64,000 nt of DNA from Spirosoma foliorum (GCF_014117325.1 NZ_CP059732.1:6151001-6215000), one strand, 5' to 3'. Numbered from the stretch's first letter, positions 28,901 to 37,181 are shown. Numbers and translations: made by a program. The notes: generated from the letters alone by a model not told the origin.

Positions 28901-28994
28901 CGACGCCCGGCTGGAGATAATCGACCTTTTCGATGAAAACAATAACCCATCTGGCACCCGCGTAGAAATGATCATTCCCGTCGAAAAAGGATAA
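25947..28994 (+). CDS. Propeller-type sensor histidine kinase (LytS/HisKA_7TM-less, His_kinase PF06580 type)
   Basis: A 1,015-residue membrane sensor. After a signal (LLVVLLRWSASAQ) come periplasmic two-component-regulator propeller repeats to ~660, such as LPSNDVWCLNKDRHGFLWIGT and WIGTTEGVYKYRYR. A Y_Y_Y domain follows (~665-765: YKYQLLGLDTSWVDLG). One transmembrane helix is near 768-790 and a coiled linker follows. The dimerisation motif is MNPHFLFNSLNSVQNYLL with phospho-His823. The ATPase has QPYVENAIWHGL and EDNGVGRK. There is no receiver or AraC domain, so it is not a hybrid, and no LytTR response regulator is adjacent. It precedes GH28 and pectinesterase genes and may sense pectin oligosaccharides. 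Confidence 0.9.
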   Translation: MRCFLFGLLVVLLRWSASAQMPALKLEHLTTREGLPSNDVWCLNKDRHGFLWIGTGRNICRYDGYNFLRLDSLKLGYCSGVSTDSKGDIYTSNDTRGLCKIDAKTLAVTTVARNNYDDTDPSNDLHEQGMVDSHDQVWVCDYTSVKRYDPTTQKLHRYKFSQTASGGDVYQYASFYEDAHHQLWVVSEIGLYRYDRQRDKLICMLGKDAVLARNRISIRLCKASADAAGNLWIGGYEYGLVWFSPETQSFSIRKEGFDHTNVVCVRESQDENGQKILFVGTDDGISIFYPDRNELYHLPEFYNNGTQVKDMCDDTANGILWIGTTEGVYKYRYRNAGIHTVNIPPTIVRLPVKVSSILPIPTGDYLLGLSHSGALVWTSGTNHFQRLSYPVNALTQQLRWIQGRPFAFTDKGVFVGDLQKGRFSSWEPATRLFKNTDFRDGLLDRKGRLWIANLNDGVKVIAPTTGQEIKLWPEKENKKLLTLTYIKGILEGVDGRIWVATCSRGLFFFDEKRAEFINIESLPINKGKIIGGECIIGMNLTPDGSILISGWGGVSKLSSTGQILTTFEFKTDPLIDTYCSNIAESPNKNLWFSTNEGINIANPKNHTIRYITTIEGLHSNSPVGFYYSPANELFLGHTNTINILNVNQLNNQITKPHIALSSLEIKGKPVQLDVSKELTLQPDENAITLSFSALNYEPASKNQYKYQLLGLDTSWVDLGDRHMLSFTNLAPETYQLNIKSGNGSGVWTDKPLVVRFTVKPHFTATWWFRSLIGLLIGGLVVGMMRWRVNALAERNQTIAERNRMDLQIAELKLRALQSQMNPHFLFNSLNSVQNYLLTDRGIEGAKYLSKFSRLVRRIMENSNHQYLRFEQIIETLRMYIEMESFRFNHEFHYEFDIEENETLLDALLPPMLLQPYVENAIWHGLMPKEGEKNLKISARIDRHHIYCTIEDNGVGRKLTPQREGHISRGQEMTKGLFESLSRKDSDARLEIIDLFDENNNPSGTRVEMIIPVEKG

Positions 28995-28999
28995 CTCTA

Positions 29000-29110
29000 G
29001 CGCGAGCGTTTGCTCGTGCCGTTTCATATTGTCAGCATTCGCTGACCTTCCGGCTGGATATGCGCCAGTGAATACTGGCTAAATTAAACGGCATGAGCAA
29101 ATGCTCGCGC
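29000..29110. repeat. Composite hairpin array (copy C)
   Basis: Outer arms GCGCGAGCGTTTGCTCGTGC.. (29000-29024) and complement (29086-29110) differ at two wobble-compatible positions over 25 bp. Between them are two small hairpins with complementary loops: GTCAGC-ATTC-GCTGAC (29031-29046) and GCCAGT-GAAT-ACTGGC (29064-29079). It lies between two codirectional genes. Confidence 0.8.
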
Positions 29111-29210
29111 CAGTGTGCCACTTTACCTCACTCATTAATTACTTAGTAGTCATTAGAATACTCCCAAGCAGACTTTTTTAGGCAGACCGAACATAACGGC
29201 TAACCAACCT

Positions 29211-30749
29211 ATGAAAAGCCTAAACCAAACGCTTCTGATTTATTTAGCCAATCTCCTATTGTTGGCAAGCTCATCCGCTCTGGCACAGAAGCAGAACCTG
29301 GGAGTTTTTGAGGGAAATACTGACATCGGCGCCGTATTGAAACCCGGTTCTGCGCAGTATAATCCCAAAACGCACCAGTACGAACTTTCGGGTTCCGGCT
29401 ATAATATCTGGTTCGATCACGACGAGTTTCATTACTTGTGGAAACGAATAAAAGGCGACTTCATTCTGTACACGCGGGCCAATCTGGTAGGCAAAGGCGT
29501 TGACCCACATCGTAAAGTTGGCTGGATGGTTCGGAGCAGTCTCGACGGCAAATCGGCCCATATCAACGCAGCCGAGCATGGCGATGGCCTTACGTCGTTA
29601 CAATTCCGGCGGACTACCGGTGCCAATACCGAAGAGGTACGCTCGAAACTAACCCATGCCGACGTCATTCAACTGGAACGGAAAGGCAATACCTATACCA
29701 TGCGAGTAGCCAAGTTTGGCGAACCCTTTGTAACTGAGCAGGTAACCGATCTGGATCTGGGCGAAGAAGTCTACGTCGGCTTATTTATTGGATCGCATAA
29801 TAAAGATGTACTCGAACGAGGCACCTTTCGCGATGTGCGCATTAGCGTCCCCGCTCATGACGGACTCGTGCCGTACCGAGAATATCTGGCCAGCAACCTG
29901 GAAATACTGGACGTAGCGTCGGGGAATCGGAAGGTGATTTTCAATGCACCCAAGTCGATTCAGGCTCCTAACTGGATGCCCGATGGAAAAACGCTACTCT
30001 ATAATGGTGACGGCCAGATGTACAGCTTCAATCTGGCAACAGGGCAGCCGTCTGTGTTGAACACAGGCGATGTAAAAAATAATAACAACGACCACGTGCT
30101 ATCTTTTGACGGCAAAATGCTGGGGCTGAGCAGTGGTGTAAAAGAACTGGGCGGTTCAATTATCTACACAGTTCCATCAAAGGGCGGGTCGCCGAAACAG
30201 ATTACGCCCAAAGGCCCCTCCTACTTACACGGTTGGTCGCCGGATAAGAAAACGCTGGTATTCACCGGTTCGCGCAATAACGAGTTCGACATTTACAGCG
30301 TCCCTTCCAACGGTGGCTCAGAAACCCGCCTGACAGAAGCAAAAGGACTTGATGACGGTCCAGAATATACGCCCGATGGCAAACACATCTATTTTAACTC
30401 CAGCCGTACCGGAACCATGCAACTCTACCGCATGAAAGCCGATGGAAGTGAACAGGTAGCCATCACAAACGGTGAGTTTCACGACTGGTTCCCGCATATT
30501 TCGCCTGATGGCAAATGGATCGTTTTTCTATCGTTTTTGAAAGACGAAGTGAAGTCCGACGACCATCCATTTTACAAACATGTTTACCTGCGTTTGCTGC
30601 CTATTTCGGGCGTTGGCCAACCGAAAGTGATTGCCTACATCTATGGTGGGCAGGGCACGATTAACACCCCATCGTGGTCGCCAGACAGCAAACGGGTCGC
30701 CTTCATCAGCAATACAGCCGAGAGTAGCATTAGTCCGGTTGAAAAATAG
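29211..30749 (+). CDS. Secreted TolB-like WD40/propeller protein with N-terminal lectin-like domain
   Basis: A 512-residue exported protein (signal ending SSALAQ). Residues ~25-215 resemble a DUF1349/concanavalin-like beta sandwich (YNIWFDHDEFHYLWKRIKGDF, KVGWMVRSSLDGKSAH). Residues ~225-505 carry TolB-type PD40 repeats (PNWMPDGKTLLYNGDG, GWSPDKKTLVFTGSRN, EYTPDGKHIYFNSSR, PSWSPDSKRVAFIS), giving a five- to six-bladed propeller. Proteins of this pair of domains are commonly found near glycan-use genes in Bacteroidetes; a role in binding or hydrolysing sugar polymers has not been shown here. It sits between the pectin-region sensor and GH28 and is followed by its own terminator. Confidence 0.8.
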   Translation: MKSLNQTLLIYLANLLLLASSSALAQKQNLGVFEGNTDIGAVLKPGSAQYNPKTHQYELSGSGYNIWFDHDEFHYLWKRIKGDFILYTRANLVGKGVDPHRKVGWMVRSSLDGKSAHINAAEHGDGLTSLQFRRTTGANTEEVRSKLTHADVIQLERKGNTYTMRVAKFGEPFVTEQVTDLDLGEEVYVGLFIGSHNKDVLERGTFRDVRISVPAHDGLVPYREYLASNLEILDVASGNRKVIFNAPKSIQAPNWMPDGKTLLYNGDGQMYSFNLATGQPSVLNTGDVKNNNNDHVLSFDGKMLGLSSGVKELGGSIIYTVPSKGGSPKQITPKGPSYLHGWSPDKKTLVFTGSRNNEFDIYSVPSNGGSETRLTEAKGLDDGPEYTPDGKHIYFNSSRTGTMQLYRMKADGSEQVAITNGEFHDWFPHISPDGKWIVFLSFLKDEVKSDDHPFYKHVYLRLLPISGVGQPKVIAYIYGGQGTINTPSWSPDSKRVAFISNTAESSISPVEK

Positions 30750-30783
30750 ACCCTTTGTTCCCTCAATTCTAGATGAAGCAAGA

Positions 30784-30815
30784 AACGTTGACTCCCATAG
30801 GGTCAGCGTTTTTTT
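30784..30815 (+). terminator. Rho-independent terminator after the TolB-like gene
   Basis: AACGTTGAC / GTCAGCGTT stem (one wobble pair) with a 9-nt loop, then a run of T to 30816. Confidence 0.75.
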
Positions 30816-30831
30816 GTGTTTGATGGAAAAA

Positions 30832-30899
30832 CTCGCCGGGTTAAAACCCGGCGCAAAAACACAGAATGGATGAACTACGCCGGGTTTTAACCCGGCGAG
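30832..30899. repeat. ACCGGGTT-family inverted repeat (copy 2), self-palindromic arms
   Basis: Perfect 22-bp arms beginning CTCGCCGGGTTAAAACCC (30832-30853) and complement (30878-30899). Each arm is also a palindrome (GCCGGGTT-AA-AACCCGGC), so it can fold as one long or two short hairpins. Right edge GGCGAGAATGA matches copy 1. Confidence 0.9.
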
Positions 30900-31141
30900 A
30901 ATGAAAAATAGGACCGACTACATCTCCCAAAATCACATAGTACTATTTTAATAATTATCGACCAATAACACTTATTTAATTATACTATTAAAAGAATCAA
31001 TAAAACTATTTGCGGCAATACACTCTGTTCCTTGTCCTAGCTAGTATAAATCCACAGCTACCTGATCTTAAGACGCAACCTGGATATCCGATCCAGAAAA
31101 GCGCCAAAAATTCTCTTTTCGGCAAGTCATACAGTACGTAG
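30900..31141. other. AT-rich leader region of the pectin-degradation genes
   Basis: 240 bp without coding sequence, strongly A/T-rich around 30930-31010. This is the likely promoter region for GH28 and perhaps the following pectinesterase. No confident -7/-33 pair was identified. Confidence 0.45.
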
Positions 31142-32791
31142 ATGAATAAAACTCAGTTCGTAGTACGTGTTGCTTTAGCAACGCTGGCCAGTTTCCCGAC
31201 CTTGGCTCAATCGCCCGTAGCGTATAGCTGGACTAACCTTCCCAAGATCGCTCAGCCCGTTTTTCGGAAGGATACAATCAGCGTTTTAGCGTATGGTGCC
31301 AAGCCCGATGGGGTTACTCTGAACACGAAATCGATTAATGCTGCGATTTCGGCCTGTAGCCAGAAAGGTGGTGGCGTGGTACTGGTGCCGAGTGGTATCT
31401 GGATGACCGGGCCAATTGAGCTGAAAAGCAACGTCAACCTACACCTGAAAAAATCGGCTACGCTGCTGTTCACCACCGACAAAAATCAGTATGCGTTGGT
31501 AGAAGGCGTATACGAAGGCAAACGAGCCGCCCGAAATCAGTCGCCTATATCGGGCATAAATCTGACCAATGTAGCCATTACCGGTCAGGGCATTGTGGAT
31601 GGAAACGGTGATGTTTGGCGGGCTGTTAACAAAGGCCAATTAACTGATAGTCAGTGGCAGGAGAAAGTAGCTTCGGGTGGTGTTTTGAAAGACGACGGCA
31701 AGGTATGGTACCCAAGCGAGCAGTTTAAGCGGGCCACTACCGAAAACCGGAGCATGTTGCTGGCAGCGGGCAAAGCTCCTCAGGATTTTGCCGATATGAA
31801 AGACTTCCTTCGCCCAAACCTGCTGGTGCTGACGGGTTGCAAAAAAGTACTGCTGGAGGGCGTCACGTTTCAGAATTCACCAGCCTGGTGCCTGCATCCA
31901 CTCATGTGTCAGGATTTGACCATCCGAAACGTTACGACGAAGAATCCTGAATATGCCCACAACGGCGACGGCATGGACATTGAGTCCTGCAAAAACTTCC
32001 TGATCGAAGGGTGTACACTCGACGTAGGCGACGATGCCATTTGTATTAAATCGGGAAAAGACGAGGAAGGACGTAAACGCGGCATGCCAACCGAAAATGG
32101 CATTATTCGGAATAATATCGTCTACAACGGACATGGAGGATTTGTGGTGGGCAGCGAAATGAGCGGAGGAGCCCGGTATATTTTCGTCTCGAACTGTACG
32201 TTTATGGGAACCGATAAAGGGCTACGTTTCAAATCGGTACGAGGGCGGGGTGGCGTAGTCGAGCATATTTACGCGAAGGATATTTTCATGAAGGACATCG
32301 CGCAGGAAGCCATTTTCTTCGATATGTATTACTTCGTGAAGTTCGCGACAGATGGCGAGCGCGACGAACGCCCAGTCATTAATGAAGGCACGCCTGTCTT
32401 CCGAAATATGAAGTTTGAGAATATCGTCTGTAATGGTGCCACCAAAGGCGTTTTCATCCGTGGCTTGCCTGAAATGCCTATCAAAAATATCGAGATGGAC
32501 AATCTGGTGCTACAGGCCGACAAAGGTGTAGAGCTAATCGACGCAAGTGACATTCGGCTGACGCATACTCAGTTGATTACCAAAGAAACGAAGCCCGTCA
32601 TTCTGGTCGACAATAGCCATAACCTGACCTTCGATGCTGTTCAGTACGATGCGAATACGAATTTATTGTTTTCAATAACAGGCGAACGGAGTCAGGCAAT
32701 TCGCGTATCCCATACCGATCTTACGAAAGCGAAAACCAAAGCTGAATTCACCAAAGGTGCCGCTGAAAAGCAATTGATTATTAGCCAATAG
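31142..32791 (+). CDS. Glycoside hydrolase family 28, polygalacturonase-like, secreted
   Basis: A 549-residue right-handed beta-helix enzyme with a signal peptide (ATLASFPTLAQ). The N-terminal FRKDTISVLAYGAKPDG..NTKSINAAI is the usual GH28 opening. Catalytic motifs are present as variants: NGDGMD at 274-279 (standard NTDGxD), GDDAICIKSG with Asp297/298, GHGG at 330-333 (His331), and RFK at 362-364 (standard RIK). These hydrolyse alpha-1,4-galacturonosyl bonds in pectin. The long insert near 150-210 suggests an exo-acting form, an inference. It is followed by pectinesterase and GH43 genes on the same strand. Confidence 0.93.
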   Translation: MNKTQFVVRVALATLASFPTLAQSPVAYSWTNLPKIAQPVFRKDTISVLAYGAKPDGVTLNTKSINAAISACSQKGGGVVLVPSGIWMTGPIELKSNVNLHLKKSATLLFTTDKNQYALVEGVYEGKRAARNQSPISGINLTNVAITGQGIVDGNGDVWRAVNKGQLTDSQWQEKVASGGVLKDDGKVWYPSEQFKRATTENRSMLLAAGKAPQDFADMKDFLRPNLLVLTGCKKVLLEGVTFQNSPAWCLHPLMCQDLTIRNVTTKNPEYAHNGDGMDIESCKNFLIEGCTLDVGDDAICIKSGKDEEGRKRGMPTENGIIRNNIVYNGHGGFVVGSEMSGGARYIFVSNCTFMGTDKGLRFKSVRGRGGVVEHIYAKDIFMKDIAQEAIFFDMYYFVKFATDGERDERPVINEGTPVFRNMKFENIVCNGATKGVFIRGLPEMPIKNIEMDNLVLQADKGVELIDASDIRLTHTQLITKETKPVILVDNSHNLTFDAVQYDANTNLLFSITGERSQAIRVSHTDLTKAKTKAEFTKGAAEKQLIISQ

Positions 32792-32876
32792 TCGTATAAA
32801 TCTATTAACAACAGAGGCACGGAGATATAGCTTAAACGGGTTATTTTGACTTCCTCAAGTGAAGTTAAAATCGATG

Positions 32877-32965
32877 TTTTTTGTCATTCCGACCGTAGGG
32901 AGGAATCTTAAAGTCCCTTGATAGGAAGGTTTGAGATTCCTCCCTACGGTCGGAATGACAAAAAA
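32877..32965. repeat. TGTCATTCCGAC-family hairpin (copy 2)
   Basis: Perfect 32-bp arms: T6 GTCATTCCGACCGTAG.. (32877-32908) and complement ending A6 (32934-32965). The core is CCGTAGGG/CCCTACGG where copy 1 has CGTCAGG/CCTGACG. It lies between GH28 and pectinesterase. Confidence 0.9.
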
Positions 32966-33065
32966 GGCTCGCTTGTCAATGAAATATTAAAGTTTAAACA
33001 GCTTCAATATTTAGCCCCTTTGTTCTCTGTTTTGAACTCCCCCTGACCGCTCTAACTATAGCCCA

Positions 33066-34070
33066 ATGATTCGCCCCTTATTACTACTTTTCTTATTAAT
33101 CTGGACAACAAGTTCATTTGCCCAGACTCCCCCACCAGCTTCACCCACAGTTTCAGTAACCGTTACGGTGGCGCAGGATGGTAGCGGTAACTACAAAACC
33201 ATTCAGGAAGCCGTCAACAACTTCCGCGATCATATGCAGGTGCGGGTAACGCTGTATATTAAAAATGGCGTTTATGCTGAAAAACTCGTCATCCCATCCT
33301 GGAAACCCAATATTCATGTCATTGGCGAGAGTAAAGAGGGCGTCATTATTACGGGGAATGACTATTCGGGGAAAGATTATCCGGGGGGGAAAGACTGGAC
33401 TGGGAAAGACAAATACAGTACCTATACTTCCTACGTCGTTCTGGTCGATGCGCCAGATATAATCCTAGAAAATCTGACCATTCGGAACACCGCTGGTCGA
33501 GTCGGTCAGGCGGTGGCGCTGCATGTAGAAGGTGATCGGTTCGTGTGCAAAAACTGCGTGTTGCTGGGCAATCAGGATACGCTTTATGCAGCCGCCGAAG
33601 GAAGTCGGCAGTACTACGAAAATTGCTACATCGAAGGAACGACCGACTTCATTTTCGGGAAATCAATCGCCGTTTTTCAGTCCTGCACCATCAAAAATCT
33701 TTCTGATTCGTTTATTACCGCAGCCGCTACGCCCGAGTATCAACGCTATGGTTTCGTATTTTTTGATTGCAAACTCATTGCCGATCCTGCTGCCCAAAAA
33801 GTCTATTTGGGACGCCCCTGGCGGCTTTATGCCAAAACAATTTTCATCCGAATCGATATGGGCGATCACATTTTACCCGTAGGTTGGGATAACTGGGGCA
33901 ACGCCGACAACGAAAAAACGGTTCTCTACGCCGAATACGGCAGCACTGGCCCCGGTGGTAATTCATCGAAACGAGCTGGCTGGTCGAAACAGCTGTCTAC
34001 TAAGGAGGCCAATCAATATACCCTGACGACCATCTTTTCTGCACAATCGGCCTGGAATCCGAAGAAGTGA
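33066..34070 (+). CDS. Pectinesterase (carbohydrate esterase family 8), secreted
   Basis: A 334-residue beta-helix enzyme with a signal peptide (LLFLLIWTTSSFAQ). Family motifs in order: VAQDGSGNYKTIQEA, GNQDTLYA with Gln170 and catalytic Asp171, EGTTDFIFG with Asp194, and LGRPWR with Arg250/Trp252. It removes methyl esters from galacturonan in pectin, preparing it for the polygalacturonase encoded just upstream. Length matches the family and all catalytic residues are present. A T-poor hairpin and then the GH43 fragment follow on the same strand, so these genes may be one transcript. Confidence 0.95.
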   Translation: MIRPLLLLFLLIWTTSSFAQTPPPASPTVSVTVTVAQDGSGNYKTIQEAVNNFRDHMQVRVTLYIKNGVYAEKLVIPSWKPNIHVIGESKEGVIITGNDYSGKDYPGGKDWTGKDKYSTYTSYVVLVDAPDIILENLTIRNTAGRVGQAVALHVEGDRFVCKNCVLLGNQDTLYAAAEGSRQYYENCYIEGTTDFIFGKSIAVFQSCTIKNLSDSFITAAATPEYQRYGFVFFDCKLIADPAAQKVYLGRPWRLYAKTIFIRIDMGDHILPVGWDNWGNADNEKTVLYAEYGSTGPGGNSSKRAGWSKQLSTKEANQYTLTTIFSAQSAWNPKK

Positions 34071-34081
34071 AATGGCTCGCT

Positions 34082-34106
34082 CCCCTCTCCCAAAACAGGA
34101 GAGGGG
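34082..34106 (+). terminator. Hairpin after the pectinesterase gene
   Basis: CCCCTCTCC-caaaaca-GGAGAGGGG, 9-bp GC-rich stem, followed only by CTAAAAAAG, so termination may be weak or incomplete. Confidence 0.55.
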
Positions 34107-34145
34107 CTAAAAAAGAGATCCAGAAAAACTTACAGAAAGTTTCTC

Positions 34146-34904
34146 ATGAAAATTTTACCCCTAATTGGTTTAGTTTGTCTGCCAATAGTGTCAGTCATTG
34201 CACAAACGGTTAAACCGAAATCCGCGACTACGGAATCAGAAACGCCTTATGTTTCAAAAGTTTGGGTGTCGGATTTAGGCAATGGGAGTTACAAAAATCC
34301 CGTTTTGAATGCCGATTATTCCGACCCTGACGCTTGTCGGGCTGGTGATGATTATTATCTGGTAGCCTCCAGTTTCGATGCGATACCTGGCCTTCCCATT
34401 CTGCAGTCAAAAGACCTGGTTAACTGGACACTCATTGGCCATGCTCTGAAACGTCAACCACCTTTCGATCATTTTGAGAAGACGCAGCACGGTAATGGTG
34501 TTTGGGCACCCGCTATTCGTTACCACAACAATGAATTTTACATCTACTACCCCGACCCGGATTTTGGAATCTATTTGACCAAAGCTAAAAATCCAGCGGG
34601 TCCCTGGTCAGAACCGATATTGGTTGAAGGCGGCAAAGGATTGATCGACCCCTGTCCGCTTTGGGACGATAATGGGCAGGTGTATCTGGTACACGGTTGG
34701 GCTGGTAGCCGGGCAGGTATCAAAAGCGTTATTACGGTGAAAAAGCTGAGCCCCGACGGCGCGAAAGTGATCGACGAAGGAGCCATTGTTTACGACGGTC
34801 ACGAAACCGATCCCACCATCGAAGGCCCCAAAATCTATAAGCGGAATGGCTATTACTACATTTTTGCTCCGGCCGGTGGTGTTCCGCAGGATTATAATAA
34901 GTAG
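34146..34904 (+). pseudogene. Truncated GH43 (beta-xylosidase/alpha-L-arabinofuranosidase family)
   Basis: A 252-residue product with a signal peptide (VSVIAQ). It starts like GH43: YKNPVLNADYSDPDACRAGDD holds catalytic base Asp60; LIDPCPLW holds the pKa modulator Asp168; TIEGPKIYK holds the acid Glu226. It stops shortly after YYYIFAPAGG, where normal members continue for another 250-300 residues (remaining blades plus a beta-sandwich). The replacement tail VPQDYNK has no resemblance to the family. A palindromic repeat starts 25 bp beyond the stop, so the 3' part was probably lost by deletion associated with that repeat. All three catalytic residues remain, but the incomplete propeller is unlikely to fold. 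Confidence 0.8.
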
Positions 34905-34928
34905 GCCGACTAAAATACATTAGATTAT

Positions 34929-35015
34929 TTTTTGTCCTGCTGACGAAGGAAGCATCTTTGGTAGCCGGATAAATAGCCTCACCCGAAGATGCTTCCTTCG
35001 TCAGCAGGACAAAAA
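34929..35015. repeat. Divergent TTTTTGTC..GACGAAGGA..ATCTT hairpin next to the truncated GH43
   Basis: Perfect 30-bp arms, T5 GTCCTGCTGACGAAG.. (34929-34958) and complement (34986-35015), with a 27-nt loop. The layout matches the TGTCATTCCGAC family (T-run, GTC, GAC, GGA, ATCT), with CTGCT replacing ATTCC, so it looks like a sister subfamily. Confidence 0.85.
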
Positions 35016-35064
35016 CGCCTTTCCAAAATAACCTAAGCTATTTATGCTTAATTACTTATAAAAA

Positions 35065-35092
35065 AATCCTGTTTTATCCTGTTAATCCTGTC
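35065..35092. repeat. ATCCTGTT direct-repeat element
   Basis: Three copies of ATCCTGTT/C in 28 bp. The complementary word GACAGGATTAACAGGATTT occurs at 42726. This is a small dispersed intergenic repeat. Confidence 0.55.
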
Positions 35093-35120
35093 AAAAAACA
35101 AAACTACGGTTCAGTCAACA

Positions 35121-36125
35121 CTAACGTGCCAACACCTTGTGCAAAAAATTAGTGATGTACGTCAGCGTTGGCGTAAACCAGGGATTGAAAAACATGAACG
35201 TGTGGGGCGCATCGGCAAACGTGTGCACTTCCGAATACGTACCAAACGGCTTGAGTTTAGCCAGTAAATCATCCCGTCCGGCATGCATTCGATCCACTGA
35301 ACTGTTCAAAAAGAGGATAGGTGGAGTATACTTGTCAAGGTGATTCAACGCCGACGCTTCCTGCCATAATTCAGGCTTCTGCTCTTTCGAATACCCGAAC
35401 CAATAAGTCCCGGCAGATATTGACTTTGTATCATTTCCTTCGGCCGATTCGGGGTGAATAAACGCCAGCACGCCATCAATATCAACAATAGCCTGTACAT
35501 CACTCGACTGCTTAGCATTGCCGCCTGTTCCTTCTAAAACTTTATTTCCGTTAGTCGTGCCAACAAGCGCGGCCAATTGTCCACCCGCCGAAAAGCCCAA
35601 TACGGCAATCCGATTGGGGTCAATGGCGTACTTCTTGGCATTGGCCCGCACCCAGCGAATAGCCGCTTTCACATCATGAACACCCGCCGGATACAATGCT
35701 TCGGGCGATAGACGATACTCGACCGGAATAGCTACAAACCCTTTACCGGCCAGTTGCCCCGCCAGTGTGTTATTATGCGACCGATCGCCCGAACGCCAGC
35801 CACCGCCATGAATCATGAGCACAGCCGGGTTCGTTTTCCCGGAAGCTACTGGTGAATACACATCCAGTAGCAATTTCCGATTGGCTACCGGATTGCTATA
35901 CGCAATAGCCCGCGCAACACGGACCCCAGCCGGTAAGGTCGAATCGACTATAGTTATTTCGGGATGGTATTTTTTCTCCTGAATGTATGACTTCCGTACC
36001 GTGAATGATGTATCCCGTCCGCCCGTCGGACCTAGCTGAGCCCAAGCCGAAGTGGTTATCAGGCAGCGTATTGCTACGATAACAAATGCGTATTTCTTAT
36101 CGAGTTGTAGGAGTCTAACTGCCAT
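35121..36125 (-). CDS. Secreted alpha/beta-hydrolase esterase (BD-FAE/acetylesterase-like)
   Basis: A 334-residue exported hydrolase; signal region ends TSAWAQ. The oxyanion-hole motif HGGGW is at 106-110 and nucleophile Ser179 sits in GFSAGG. YRLSPEALYPAGVHDVKAAIRWVR is characteristic of the carboxylesterase/HSL-like group, with SSVDRMHAG (Asp) and DAPHTFMFF (His) completing the triad. Such enzymes remove acetyl or feruloyl groups from plant glycans. It lies opposite in direction to the adjacent pectinase genes but borders them, which suggests pectin de-esterification. It is divergent from nothing: upstream is the 3' end of the AraC gene. Confidence 0.85.
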   Translation of the reverse strand: MAVRLLQLDKKYAFVIVAIRCLITTSAWAQLGPTGGRDTSFTVRKSYIQEKKYHPEITIVDSTLPAGVRVARAIAYSNPVANRKLLLDVYSPVASGKTNPAVLMIHGGGWRSGDRSHNNTLAGQLAGKGFVAIPVEYRLSPEALYPAGVHDVKAAIRWVRANAKKYAIDPNRIAVLGFSAGGQLAALVGTTNGNKVLEGTGGNAKQSSDVQAIVDIDGVLAFIHPESAEGNDTKSISAGTYWFGYSKEQKPELWQEASALNHLDKYTPPILFLNSSVDRMHAGRDDLLAKLKPFGTYSEVHTFADAPHTFMFFNPWFTPTLTYITNFLHKVLAR

Positions 36126-36221
36126 TATTGGAATGATTTTCAGAAACGGTTTAGTTTTTTAACAACCGCGGAGTACGCAAAGGCGATGCGCAAAGATTGC
36201 TAAAGAAGTTCTCTCGTTGAG

Positions 36222-36237
36222 TGTAGTATTCACTACG
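36222..36237. repeat. Small GTAGT-ATTC-ACTAC hairpin
   Basis: A 5-6-bp stem with a 4-nt loop, followed by GCCGAA. Similar GCGTAGT..ACTACGC hairpins lie at 37182 and 57791-57899. It sits between the AraC and esterase genes, both on the minus strand. Confidence 0.45.
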
Positions 36238-36275
36238 CCGAATGAGGAGTTTATCCGTTCACCAACCAACGCTTT

Positions 36276-37169
36276 CTAATTCAGGTTTCGAAACTGCCTG
36301 GGCGATAGGCCGGTTTTGTTTTTAAACACCTTCGTAAAGTGCGATGGATGCTCAAAACCAAGATCATAGGCAATTTCGCTGATTGAGTTTTCGGTGCTCC
36401 ACAATAAGGACTTCGCTTTCTCCACGAGCTTTAGGTGAATATGCTCGTACGTTGATTTACCCGTGTATTTGCCCAATAAATCGGACAGGTAGTTGGCAGA
36501 CAGATTCAGGCGCGACGCAAAATAACCTACGTCTGGCACGCCGGATTCGATCAGCGAATGTTGGGCAAAATAATTCGTTAGCAGTCTGTCAAATTTTTCA
36601 ACAATGTCGTTGCTTACGTTAGTCCTTGTTAAAAACTGCCGATCGTAAAACCGAGAGCAATACCCTAAAATCATCTCCAGATTCATCAGAATAAGATTGG
36701 CCGAGTGCTTATCTAAATTGTTCGACAGCTCTCGTTCGATATTTTGACGGCAGTCGTCTAATACCTTTTTCTCGGCTTCTGACGTATGCAAAGCCTCATT
36801 CATGTCGTACCCAAAGAAGGAGTATTCCATTAACGCATGTCCTTTGGGACTTGCATTCAAAAAATCGGGATGGATGTAAATTCCCCAACCCGTAACCCTG
36901 TTTTCGGCAGCAGGCGATAAAATCTGATTAGGAGCCGTGAACATCAGTGTCCCTTCCGAAAAGTCGTAGGTTGTCCGACCATACATAAACTTACCCTGTA
37001 TTTCCTTGCAGGCAATCGAATACAAATCGATTCGGTAAGCAACACCCGGTTTCCGATGCGAACGATCTACCTTAGCCAGATCGACAACGGATAGTAAGGG
37101 GTGGATTGGTTTGCCGTAATGAAAAAAATCGTGCAGCTCCGCAATCGATTTGATATCTACAAATTCCAT
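36276..37169 (-). CDS. AraC-family transcriptional regulator
   Basis: A 297-residue regulator. The N-terminal ~180 residues form a cupin-like sensing domain (GKFMYGRTTYDFSEGTLMFTAPNQ). The C-terminal ~100 residues carry the two AraC helix-turn-helices (DVGYFASRLNLSANYLSDLLGKYTG and SISEIAYDLGFEHPSHFTKVFKNKTGLSPRQFR, here quoted in part by motif). It is encoded 83 bp downstream of, and on the same strand as, an SDR reductase, which is its most likely target and operon partner. The effector is not evident from sequence. Confidence 0.93.
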   Translation of the reverse strand: MEFVDIKSIAELHDFFHYGKPIHPLLSVVDLAKVDRSHRKPGVAYRIDLYSIACKEIQGKFMYGRTTYDFSEGTLMFTAPNQILSPAAENRVTGWGIYIHPDFLNASPKGHALMEYSFFGYDMNEALHTSEAEKKVLDDCRQNIERELSNNLDKHSANLILMNLEMILGYCSRFYDRQFLTRTNVSNDIVEKFDRLLTNYFAQHSLIESGVPDVGYFASRLNLSANYLSDLLGKYTGKSTYEHIHLKLVEKAKSLLWSTENSISEIAYDLGFEHPSHFTKVFKNKTGLSPRQFRNLN

Positions 37170-37181
37170 AACGTGCGTTGA

